From assembly GCA_000746015.1 (NCBI GenBank), contig JQKK01000006.1:1-64000 (forward strand): a stretch of DNA of 64,000 nucleotides, given 5' to 3'. Below, one piece after another: positions 45,558 to 53,347 of the stretch. The DNA comes from Lachnospiraceae bacterium MA2020. GTDB lineage: Bacteria > Bacillota > Clostridia > Lachnospirales > Lachnospiraceae. Under the pieces are notes generated by a model. The model was given only the letters and a program-made list of their open reading frames with translations, searched no databases and was not told the DNA's origin. Every line of letters begins with the position of its first letter. Within the stretch, counting starts at the first letter, position 1. Position numbers and translations under genes: made by a program.

Positions 45558-45930
45558 AAGCCCTCCTCATAAAATGAGAAATCCTTCGTGTGCCAGACAC
45601 CCCTCTCATCATAAGTAATGTACACAGCACACATTTTCAGCCGAAATACCCCATCGGCTTAAAAAAGTTACACCCTATATTGTAAACTTTTGTAAAACAA
45701 ATTCAATACTTTTGATGTATTTATATAAACTATTTCTAATTATGTCCCTAAAAAAAAACGCTTATTCATTATTTTTGCATAAATAATATAAAATTGTTTA
45801 CTTTGAAGTCCAATGTGCAGTATATTTCAAATAAATTGTATATATCAAAGCACAAAATCCTCTAATTTTGTATGTACTGATATATATTCTTTTGTCGATC
45901 CAATTGTTTTACATGTAAAAAATTGCAAAG
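45558..45930. promoter_or_regulatory. AT-rich intergenic region with leader hairpins of the surface protein
   Basis: Read on the minus strand, the part nearest the surface-protein gene has a hairpin AGCCGA...TCGGCT (45642-45659 area), a long-range GTGTGC...GCACAC pair and a CTCAT...ATGAG pair that includes the ribosome site. No convincing sigma-A promoter was found; GCCGATGG at the first hairpin is a poor sigma-D candidate. The rest up to 45930 is AT-rich without visible structure or gene. Confidence 0.35.
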
Positions 45931-45932
45931 AA

Positions 45933-45962
45933 AAAGATGGCAGAAACCTCTCCGCCATCTTT
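45933..45962 (-). terminator. Rho-independent terminator after nrdG
   Basis: On the minus strand AAAGATGGC and GCCATCTTT form a stem with an A/G-rich loop and run into TTTTT, a few bases after the nrdG stop. Confidence 0.85.
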
Positions 45963-45967
45963 ATGAT

Positions 45968-46498
45968 TCAATTATTCAATTCATGCAGCACAACCTCACC
46001 ACTTGCTCTGGTTGCCTTCATATCTATGATCCTTTGATTTTCAGAACCTCTGAAATTCAGCATAAGGTTTTTCTTTGAAAGTACAAAAGGACCATCGACA
46101 AGTACATCTATCCTGTCAAGCAGCTCATCAGTGACACCTTCAAAGTATCGTCTGCCGCCCTTTACAAGATCTCTGTCATACAGAAAACCTGTGTATGCCC
46201 AAATAGTCTTGTCAGGGAGCTCTGCCTTGATCCTTTTTACCAACGGCAAAAGCCCTCTTTGATTGCTTTCTTCCATCGGATCTCCACCGAGCAGTGTCAA
46301 GCCGTCATAATATGACTTCGACACCTCGGCAAATATCTCATCCTCAGTTTCCTGAGTGTAGAGATGACCATAATTAAAATCCCATGTTTCTGGCTGAAAG
46401 CATCCCTCGCAATGGTTCGTGCAGCCTGAAACAAACAGACTGACACGGATACCGCTGCCATTAGCTGAATCAGCTTTAAATATCTGTCCTATATTCAT
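45968..46498 (-). CDS. nrdG: Anaerobic ribonucleotide reductase activating protein
   Basis: A 176-residue radical SAM activase with cluster ligands Cys26, Cys30 and Cys33 (GCTNHCEGC). It generates the glycyl radical on NrdD. Its start overlaps the nrdD stop (ATGA), so the two subunits are translationally coupled. The GGDPMEES segment is the SAM-binding glycine region. Confidence 0.95.
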   Translation of the reverse strand: MNIGQIFKADSANGSGIRVSLFVSGCTNHCEGCFQPETWDFNYGHLYTQETEDEIFAEVSKSYYDGLTLLGGDPMEESNQRGLLPLVKRIKAELPDKTIWAYTGFLYDRDLVKGGRRYFEGVTDELLDRIDVLVDGPFVLSKKNLMLNFRGSENQRIIDMKATRASGEVVLHELNN

Positions 46499-48687
46499 AA
46501 TTCGTATTTAGGTGTAGAGAGGTGAAGCACTCTCTCCTTTATCTCCTGTGTACGTCCCTGATTCCAGAACTGAGTTCCAATATATCCACATGTACGACGG
46601 GCAACATTCATCTTTGCCTGATCGCGATTGTGACAATTCGGGCACTCCCATACGAGCTTTCCGGTAGTCTCGTCAGAAATGATATCGATCTCGCCCTCAA
46701 ATCCGCAAACCTGGCAGTAGTCACTCTTAGTATTAAGCTCAGCATACATGATGTTGTTGTAGATATACTGCATTACAGAAAGAACCGCATCAATGTTATT
46801 GTTCATGTTTGGTACTTCCACATAGCTGATAGCTCCGCCCGGTGAAAGCTCCTGGAACTGAGACTCAAACTTGAGCTTCTCAAAAGCGTCGATGTTCTCA
46901 GTAACATGTACATGATAGCTGTTTGTAATGTAGTTCTTATCTGTTACGCCCTCGATCATACCAAAGCGTCTCTGGAGCTTCTTTGCAAACTCATAAGTAG
47001 TAGACTCAAGTGGTGTGCCATAGAGGCTGAAGCTGATATTTGTAGCAGCCTTCCACTCATTACACTTATCGTTGAGGTGACGCATAACCTTAAGCGCAAA
47101 GTCAGTACCCGGCTGCTGTGTATGTGAGCAGCCCTTCATGTAGCGTGTCATCTCACAGATACCTGCGTATCCAAGAGAAATAGTTGAATAATTATCGAAA
47201 AGGAACTTATCAATAGTCTCGCCCTTCTTAAGTCTTGCAAGAGCACCGTACTGCCAGAGGATAGGTGCAACATCAGAAGGTGTACCTATAAGTCTCTCAT
47301 GGCGGCACATAAGTGCCTTGTAGCAAAGCTCAAGTCTCTCATCAAGGAGTTTCCAGAACTTCTCCTCGTCCTTGCCAGATGAGCATGCTACATCAACAAG
47401 GTTGATAGTGCATACGCCCTGATTAAATCTTCCGTAGTACTTGTGAGCACCATTCTCGCCAAGACCAGCTTTATCAGGTGTGAGGAAGCTTCTGCAGCCC
47501 ATGCATGGATATACATCACCCTTGAGCTCCTTCATGATCTTTGCAGAGATATAGTCAGGAACCATTCTCTTTGCAGTACACTTTGCAGCGAGCTCTGTAA
47601 GATACCAATATTTGGAATCCTTAGTAACATTGTCTTCATCAAGTACGTAGATGAGCTTAGGGAAAGCAGGTGTGATCCAGTTGCCTCTCTCGTTCTTAAC
47701 GCCCTTCATACGCTGCTTGAGCATCTCCTCGATGACAAGCGCAAGGTCATCTCTTGTCTGTCCTTCAGGAACTTCATCAAGATACATAAATACAGTAACA
47801 AAAGGAGCCTGTCCGTTTGTAGTCATAAGTGTGATGACCTGATACTGTATAACCTGCACGCCATCTCTGATCTCTTTACGTACACGTATCTCTGCAACAT
47901 CATTTATCTTCTGCTCGTCAGCTTCGATACCAGCTGCCTCAAACTCTTCTCTTACCTGCTTTCTGTAATTCTGACGGCTTACGTCAACAAAAGGCACGAT
48001 ATGAGAAAGTGTGATAGACTGTCCGCCATACTGTGAGCTTGCAACCTGCGCAATGATCTGAGTCGCGATATTGCAGGCTGTCCTGAATGAATGTGGCTTC
48101 TCGATCCTTGTCTCTGAGATAACTGTGCCATTCTGAAGCATATCCTCGAGATTTACAAGGTCGCAGTTGTGGATCTGCTGTGATACATAGTCAAGGTCAT
48201 GTACATGGATGATACCCTTGTCGTTGGCATCCATTACATCCTCAGGCATGAAGAAACGTCTTGCAAGGTCCTTTGATACCTCTCCTGCCATGTAGTCTCT
48301 CTGAGTAGAAGCAAGAACCGGATTCTTATTGGAATTTTCCTGCTTAACATCCTCATTCTTGAAGCTAATAAGGGAAAGGATCTTATCATCAGTTGTGTTG
48401 GACTTACGTACCAGCTCTCTCTTGTAGCGATATGTGATATATTTTCTGGCAAGGTCAAACTTACCGAAATTCATGATCTCATCCTCTACAAGATCCTGGA
48501 TCTCTTCGACGTTCATGGCACGGCTCATTTCCTCGCAGCGCTTCTCAACGTGGCATTCAAGGGTATTAATCTGCTCATCGCTGAGTTTATCGTGCTCTGC
48601 GACTTCTTTATTAGCCTTCTTTACCGCAGCAACGATCTTCTCGCCATTAAACTCTACTTCTTCTCCGTTCCTCTTAATTATATTCAT
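46495..48687 (-). CDS. nrdD: Anaerobic (class III) ribonucleoside-triphosphate reductase
   Basis: A 730-residue NrdD. An ATP-cone domain is at 1-90 (IIKRNGEEVEFNGEKIVAAV), then the catalytic barrel, a C-terminal zinc site (CQVCGFEGE and CPNCHNRDQ), and the glycyl radical site RTCGYIG with Gly701 29 residues from the end. The enzyme makes deoxynucleotides without oxygen and is destroyed by air. AGGAGC precedes the ATG. Expression is likely controlled by NrdR through two boxes about 310 bp upstream and possibly by a structured leader. Confidence 0.97.
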   Translation of the reverse strand: MNIIKRNGEEVEFNGEKIVAAVKKANKEVAEHDKLSDEQINTLECHVEKRCEEMSRAMNVEEIQDLVEDEIMNFGKFDLARKYITYRYKRELVRKSNTTDDKILSLISFKNEDVKQENSNKNPVLASTQRDYMAGEVSKDLARRFFMPEDVMDANDKGIIHVHDLDYVSQQIHNCDLVNLEDMLQNGTVISETRIEKPHSFRTACNIATQIIAQVASSQYGGQSITLSHIVPFVDVSRQNYRKQVREEFEAAGIEADEQKINDVAEIRVRKEIRDGVQVIQYQVITLMTTNGQAPFVTVFMYLDEVPEGQTRDDLALVIEEMLKQRMKGVKNERGNWITPAFPKLIYVLDEDNVTKDSKYWYLTELAAKCTAKRMVPDYISAKIMKELKGDVYPCMGCRSFLTPDKAGLGENGAHKYYGRFNQGVCTINLVDVACSSGKDEEKFWKLLDERLELCYKALMCRHERLIGTPSDVAPILWQYGALARLKKGETIDKFLFDNYSTISLGYAGICEMTRYMKGCSHTQQPGTDFALKVMRHLNDKCNEWKAATNISFSLYGTPLESTTYEFAKKLQRRFGMIEGVTDKNYITNSYHVHVTENIDAFEKLKFESQFQELSPGGAISYVEVPNMNNNIDAVLSVMQYIYNNIMYAELNTKSDYCQVCGFEGEIDIISDETTGKLVWECPNCHNRDQAKMNVARRTCGYIGTQFWNQGRTQEIKERVLHLSTPKYEL

Positions 48688-48747
48688 GTTTTGCTCCTGG
48701 CCTGCCCATATTTATTACAGGCCTGCCCCTCCTTGTATATATTTGTT

Positions 48748-48822
48748 CCTCCTGAGCCACGCATAGCGAAAGCCAGCATTTTGCTGGCCGTTTATCGCTA
48801 AATATTGTGCCCTCGCAGGAGG
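48748..48822 (-). ncRNA. Nested stem-loop in the nrdD leader, candidate cis-regulatory RNA
   Basis: Read on the minus strand, CCTCCTG (48822-48816) pairs with CAGGAGG (48754-48748). Inside it GAG/CTC and CAC/GTG can continue the stem, then AGCGA/TCGCT (48799-48795 with 48769-48765) and a terminal GCCAGCA/TGCTGGC hairpin. The result is a long imperfect hairpin with internal loops that hides an AGGAGGA sequence. It starts 61 bases before the nrdD ATG. A 26-codon frame beginning ATGCGTGGC at the 3' side of the structure ends overlapping the nrdD start. Confidence 0.5.
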
Positions 48823-48933
48823 TGTTTACTAAATCTTGCGTATTTATAATAGCTCATTATCTTCATCTTGTGAAGTGGTCAAGTTGTCCAAAAAAAATTG
48901 CATACCAAAACGGAAAATGTACTTTACGCAGAA

Positions 48934-48967
48934 TTAAGCGCCAGAAAAACTACTCTCTGGCGCTTAA
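48934..48967 (-). other. 12-bp stem-loop early in the nrdD leader
   Basis: TTAAGCGCCAGA (48934-48945) and its exact complement at 48956-48967 enclose a 10-base loop. It lies about 45 bases after the predicted transcription start. It looks terminator-like but no T run follows on either strand. Confidence 0.5.
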
Positions 48968-48996
48968 AACCGCATGTTCTAGCTTTGTGCAAAATT

Positions 48997-49046
48997 ACAA
49001 TATATATTGACTGAGTACAAAATAAATACAATATATAGTATGTCAA
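48997..49046 (-). promoter_or_regulatory. nrdD promoter with tandem NrdR boxes
   Basis: Two near-palindromes, ACAATATATATTGA (48997-49010) and ACAATATATAGTAT (49028-49041), start exactly 31 bp apart, three helical turns, as for NrdR boxes (consensus like ACACTATATATAGTGT). On the minus strand a perfect -35 TTGACA (49041-49046) abuts the second box, which falls in the spacer; a possible -10 TATTTT is 16 bp on, and the first box covers the predicted start. The remaining 70 bp to glnN hold only a TGACA/TGTCA repeat at 49072-49085. Confidence 0.7.
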
Positions 49047-49116
49047 TTCATTCGAACACTACACTATTTTCTGACAATACTGTCATTTCGAACTTAGTGA
49101 ATCCGCTTTAAAGATC

Positions 49117-51228
49117 TTACACTTCAAAAAGAAGATCACCATATGATGGCATTGGCCAGTAATCCTTGTCTACGATCATCTCAAGACGGTCGATAGGCTT
49201 ACGGAGTGCAAGCATGTCTGCCTTGATAACATTGTAGCAGAACTCAGCTCTTTCTCTGCAATCCTCTATATTAAGAGCAGCATTATCATCATCTATAAGC
49301 TTCTGAAGTGCAGCCTTAGCCTTTACTGTAAGATCTGATACTTCATATAGTATCTCACGTGCAGCGCTGTCATCAGCACCCACATCACTAAGTGACTTAA
49401 CGGTATCTGCAAGAGTCTTGCTGTACTTAAGGCAGGAAGGAATGAGTGACTTAGAAGCCATATCGATCATAGTACGTGCCTCGATATTTACCTCTTTTGC
49501 ATAAAACTCGTACTTGATCTCCTGTCTTGATACAAGCTCCTGCTCTGTAAATATACTAAATCTGTCAAAAAGCTTTATTGCCTTATCAGTTGTAAGGCAT
49601 CCTACAGCATCTACTGTAGATACAAGGTTAGGAAGACCGCGTCTTTCTGCTTCCTTTACCCAGCCTTCTGAGTAGCCGTTTCCATTGAATACGATCCTCT
49701 GATGTGCTGTAGCATACTCCTTGATGAGATCATGTACTGCCATATCAAAGTCTTCTGCTTTTTCAAGGATATCACATGCATCTGCAAAAGCTTCTGCAGC
49801 GATAGTATTGAGAACGATGTTTGGTCCTGCTATGGAAGCTGATGAGCCAACCATTCTGAACTCAAACTTGTTTCCTGTGAACGCAAAAGGTGATGTACGG
49901 TTTCTGTCAGTAGCATCCTTCATAAAGTCCGGAAGTGTTGCTACGCCGGTCGAAAGTGTCTCACCCTGCTTTGAGCTTGTAGCCATACCTGTTGATATAA
50001 GCTGTGAAAGCACGTCTTCAAGCTGCTCTCCAAGGAAAACTGAAACGATAGCCGGAGGTGCTTCATTAGCTCCAAGTCTGTAGTCATTTCCTACTCCGGA
50101 TGCTGACTCTCTAAGGAGGTCTGCATGTTCGTCAACAGCCTTGAGAAGGCATGTAAGTACGAGAAGGAACTGGATATTCTCGTGAGGAGTAGCACCAGGC
50201 TCAAGAAGATTGATGCCGTCATCTGTAACAATACTCCAGTTGTTGTGCTTACCGGAACCATTTACACCTGCAAATGGCTTCTCATGTAAAAGACACATCA
50301 TGCCCTGTCTTTCAGCAACCTTTTTCATAACTTCCATAGTGAGCTGATTCTGATCGACAGCTACATTACAGTCTGTGTAGATAGGAGCAAGCTCGTGCTG
50401 ACCCGGAGCAACTTCGTTGTGCTGTGTCTTTGCTGTGATACCAAGCTTCCAAAGCTCCTCGTTGAGAGCCTTCATGAAAGAAGCAACTCTTTCTCTGATA
50501 GTACCAAAGTACTGATCATCAAGCTCCTGTCCCTTTGGAGGCATAGCACCAAAAAGTGAATGTCCGGTATAAATAAGATCCTTTCTCTTAAGGAATCTGT
50601 CTCTGTCTACAAGGAAATACTCCTGCTCAGCGCCAACTGATGGTGTAACACGCTTTGAAGTAGTATTGCCAAAAAGACGGATGAGGCGAAGTGCCTCCGT
50701 ATTGAGCGCCTCTATAGAACGAAGCAAAGGAGTCTTCATATCGAGAGACTCGCCTGTGTAGGAGCAGAATGCTGTCGGGATGCAAAGTATACCGCCTGCT
50801 GCATCATGACGCACGAATGCCGGTGAAGTACAATCCCATGCCGTATATCCTCTGGCTTCAAATGTTGAACGTATGCCGCCTGATGGGAAAGATGATGCAT
50901 CCGGCTCACTTCTGACAAGCTCTTTACCTGAAAACTCAATAAGTACAGAGCCGTCTTTCCTTGCAGGTGAGATGAAAGCATCATGCTTCTCAGCAGTGAT
51001 ACCTGTCAAAGGCTGGAACCAGTGTGTATAATGAGTAGCGCCGCGCTCGATAGCCCACTCCTTCATAGCCTCTGCAACGATGTCAGCAAGATCGCCATTA
51101 AGCTCCTTACCTTCATCAATAGTGCGCCTAAGCTCTTTATAAGCCTTCTTAGGCAGCCTCTGCTGCATCACTGTGTCATTAAATACGTCTTCACCAAAGA
51201 TTGCTGCAATATCAATTTTTTCGCTCAT
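49117..51228 (-). CDS. glnN: Type III glutamine synthetase
   Basis: A 703-residue GlnN-type enzyme that makes glutamine from glutamate, ammonia and ATP. The large size, the N-terminal FGEDVFNDTVMQQRLPK, the catalytic segments SVGAEQEYFLVDRD, HNEVAPGQHELAPIY, GVNGSGKHNNWSI and the late NRTSPFAFTGNKFEFR are those of the GSIII family of Bacteroides and clostridia. I chose the ATG at 51228, preceded by GGAGGAG. It is transcribed alone behind a long leader. GSIII is usually dodecameric and nitrogen-regulated. Confidence 0.95.
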   Translation of the reverse strand: MSEKIDIAAIFGEDVFNDTVMQQRLPKKAYKELRRTIDEGKELNGDLADIVAEAMKEWAIERGATHYTHWFQPLTGITAEKHDAFISPARKDGSVLIEFSGKELVRSEPDASSFPSGGIRSTFEARGYTAWDCTSPAFVRHDAAGGILCIPTAFCSYTGESLDMKTPLLRSIEALNTEALRLIRLFGNTTSKRVTPSVGAEQEYFLVDRDRFLKRKDLIYTGHSLFGAMPPKGQELDDQYFGTIRERVASFMKALNEELWKLGITAKTQHNEVAPGQHELAPIYTDCNVAVDQNQLTMEVMKKVAERQGMMCLLHEKPFAGVNGSGKHNNWSIVTDDGINLLEPGATPHENIQFLLVLTCLLKAVDEHADLLRESASGVGNDYRLGANEAPPAIVSVFLGEQLEDVLSQLISTGMATSSKQGETLSTGVATLPDFMKDATDRNRTSPFAFTGNKFEFRMVGSSASIAGPNIVLNTIAAEAFADACDILEKAEDFDMAVHDLIKEYATAHQRIVFNGNGYSEGWVKEAERRGLPNLVSTVDAVGCLTTDKAIKLFDRFSIFTEQELVSRQEIKYEFYAKEVNIEARTMIDMASKSLIPSCLKYSKTLADTVKSLSDVGADDSAAREILYEVSDLTVKAKAALQKLIDDDNAALNIEDCRERAEFCYNVIKADMLALRKPIDRLEMIVDKDYWPMPSYGDLLFEV

Positions 51229-51327
51229 TTGCTCCTCCAAACTTGGATTGGTATTCATTTTTTCATACGAGAGCTATGATATCACATAATTTCCTCATAG
51301 TCGATACATAAATACTTTTAAACGCAG

Positions 51328-51361
51328 CAATGGGAGCACAGAGAACCCTGCGCCCCCACTG
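51328..51361 (-). other. Long hairpin in the glnN leader
   Basis: On the minus strand CAGTGGG pairs with CCCATTG, continuing inward with GC/GC and CAG/CTG helices around a 6-base loop. It lies about 50 bases after the predicted start and 100 before the ATG. It is GC-rich against an AT-rich background, followed by GTTTAAAAGT. It may be an attenuator, an mRNA stabiliser, or a terminator for readthrough from the polysaccharide genes. Confidence 0.5.
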
Positions 51362-51414
51362 CCTTGAGAGAGGTTTTATTAAAAATGTATAGAAAATCGT
51401 AATTCCTAGATACT

Positions 51415-51443
51415 ATTGTACCCTCTTAGAATTGTTTGTACAA
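51415..51443 (-). promoter_or_regulatory. Sigma-A promoter of glnN
   Basis: On the minus strand -35 TTGTAC (51438-51443) and -10 TACAAT (51415-51420) are separated by 17 bp, giving a leader of about 180 bases. Confidence 0.6.
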
Positions 51444-51488
51444 TACTACAACTTAATGTTTATTATTATGTACAAATTTTTCTATTTA

Positions 51489-52415
51489 CTATATCCTTAT
51501 CCATCCATCAATTGTCTTGATATCACTGTCCTTATCAGATAGATATGCCTTTGGATATATTACTATCGCATCGTCATGAGGATTCAAAAGACCAGCCCAT
51601 TCTGAAAATGTAGAATTAGCTGTGACTATATGATGGCATCTGCTCATAAGGAGCATATCTTTATAGCTGTCTGAACCCGAATTATATGAAACAATCGTCT
51701 TTTCCTCAAGCCAGCTGAACTCTTTCATTAAAAATTCTTTATCGTCTGAAAAAAGGAAAAACTTAGGATTTCTCGCCTTATCTCTGATGATATCTATCGC
51801 CCGTCTGTAATAGTCCATCCCAAGACTCAGAAACCCCTGGCTCTTTCCGACTGTCAGATAATCGCCGCGTCTCACATGTACTGCTACAGAATCGGATCCT
51901 TCTATCATACTGAGCACTTCTCTATTCTGCGCATCGAGATTTTTTGTATCAAATGAGAGCATCTGTCTGAGAAGGGGAAGATTATCCTTGTAATAGTCCT
52001 CTTTTAAAAAGTAGCCTGTGATGTATGTATTTTTTGATGTGTCGATGTTGTCTACAAGTGCCTTAAGCGTATTTTCATCTTCGCGCCCCGTCTCAGAGAG
52101 CCGCTGCCCTTCAAAGTGCTTTCCCATGAAAAGCCTCGTCAGACGATTGACAACATATATTGCCTGACTTGTCTGTGGGAGCTGCCCTGAGCACTTGTAT
52201 ATCTGCCACTTGTTTGCTCTGTCAAGCTTAAAGTACGGATTATCATCACGCTCAAAAAGGCGCAGCAGCTCAAAGCCCTGATGCGCCTTATTCCATTCAT
52301 ACCATGTAGTATCCGCAAGCACCTGCTCAGACGGATATTTTTTCCTCAGATAAGTATAAAAAGCATACTGGAACATCTGATTTCCAAGTCCGCTTGTAAA
52401 TCGGAGAATGATCAT
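51489..52415 (-). CDS. GT11 alpha-1,2-fucosyltransferase-like enzyme
   Basis: A 308-residue GT-B fold glycosyltransferase. The N-terminal SGLGNQMFQYAFYTYLRKK and the VAVHVRRGDYL motif are diagnostic for family GT11, whose members transfer fucose from GDP-fucose in an alpha-1,2 linkage; C-terminal ANSTFSEWAGLL also fits. I placed the start at the ATG at 52415, which overlaps the upstream GT2 stop by ATGA; the frame continues upstream but is out of family. It is the last gene of the polysaccharide cluster. No GDP-fucose synthesis genes are in the window. Confidence 0.9.
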   Translation of the reverse strand: MIILRFTSGLGNQMFQYAFYTYLRKKYPSEQVLADTTWYEWNKAHQGFELLRLFERDDNPYFKLDRANKWQIYKCSGQLPQTSQAIYVVNRLTRLFMGKHFEGQRLSETGREDENTLKALVDNIDTSKNTYITGYFLKEDYYKDNLPLLRQMLSFDTKNLDAQNREVLSMIEGSDSVAVHVRRGDYLTVGKSQGFLSLGMDYYRRAIDIIRDKARNPKFFLFSDDKEFLMKEFSWLEEKTIVSYNSGSDSYKDMLLMSRCHHIVTANSTFSEWAGLLNPHDDAIVIYPKAYLSDKDSDIKTIDGWIRI

Positions 52416-53335
52416 CTCATTTTTACCTTTCCAAGTCTCATATGTAAAACATAGTAGCCAAATGCCTTTGAAAACAGCTTCCATGTCTTTTGAGAAGGGC
52501 TTCGAAGCCATAAGCTCACACAAGTCTTAAAATCTTTGGCAGCTCTTCTGAATGCATCTTTTGTCAGCCCTGCATTTTCCTCTACCCACTCCATCATGGT
52601 CAGCTTCAGATCGCACTCTTCAAGCATGTAATTGCGTGCAAGCACACGGGAATTCCATGTATCGCCGCCACTTTTGCGGATGACGCGGTGTGCAGCCATC
52701 ACATCATCAAATCTGTATATCTTCCCCTGTAAAAGAAGGAATGTGAATATAATTCCATCATCAATAAAATCATGCGCTCTATAGAGGATGGAATAGTCCA
52801 TCTTTCCATTCTTATAGATATTGCGGCATACATTTGATGCAGTCTGTCCCGGCCATGGGCCTGCCTTCTGCCAGTCTTCAAATGTGTAGTCACCGCTCCA
52901 GCTATAGAGCTTTTCTTTTCTCTCATCTGATGAAGGCTTACTGTTTTCATCAATTATCCTAAAAGAGTGTGTCGTGCCGGTATACTCCGGATGTGCATCA
53001 AGAAAATCTACCTGCTTTTGAAGCTTATTCTCATCTGTCCAGAAATCATCACCTTCAAGATATGCAAGATAGTCTCCCTGGCACTCCATTGATGTCAGAT
53101 ATACATTTAATGTAGGTCTGCCAAGATTCTTCTCTCGCAATATAAGACGAAACACCCCTGGATTCTTTGACGCATAATCTTTAAGTATATCGCAGGTATC
53201 GTCAGTCGAGCAGTCATCTCCAACCACGATCTCATACGCAAAATTCACCTTCTGCATGAGTATGCCGTCGAGTGCCTCTCTTATGTATTTTCCATGATTA
53301 TATGTTATCAATACGATAGATAATTTTGGTCGCAT
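52412..53335 (-). CDS. Glycosyltransferase family 2
   Basis: A 307-residue GT-A enzyme. N-terminus LSIVLITYNHGKYIREALDGIL, VVGDDCSTDDT for the nucleotide, and LEGDDFWTDENK for the metal site. The C-terminal part ends with a hydrophobic-basic tail (FGYYVLHMRLGKVKMR), likely a membrane contact. GAGGCG precedes the ATG. It lies 12 bp after the ABC transporter gene. Confidence 0.88.
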   Translation of the reverse strand: MRPKLSIVLITYNHGKYIREALDGILMQKVNFAYEIVVGDDCSTDDTCDILKDYASKNPGVFRLILREKNLGRPTLNVYLTSMECQGDYLAYLEGDDFWTDENKLQKQVDFLDAHPEYTGTTHSFRIIDENSKPSSDERKEKLYSWSGDYTFEDWQKAGPWPGQTASNVCRNIYKNGKMDYSILYRAHDFIDDGIIFTFLLLQGKIYRFDDVMAAHRVIRKSGGDTWNSRVLARNYMLEECDLKLTMMEWVEENAGLTKDAFRRAAKDFKTCVSLWLRSPSQKTWKLFSKAFGYYVLHMRLGKVKMR

Positions 53336-53347
53336 ATTTTCGCCTCA

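Noticed and set aside
45600-45720. Cyclic di-GMP or cobalamin riboswitch in front of the large surface protein
   Set aside because: Hairpins are present but none of the conserved core sequences of these classes was found.
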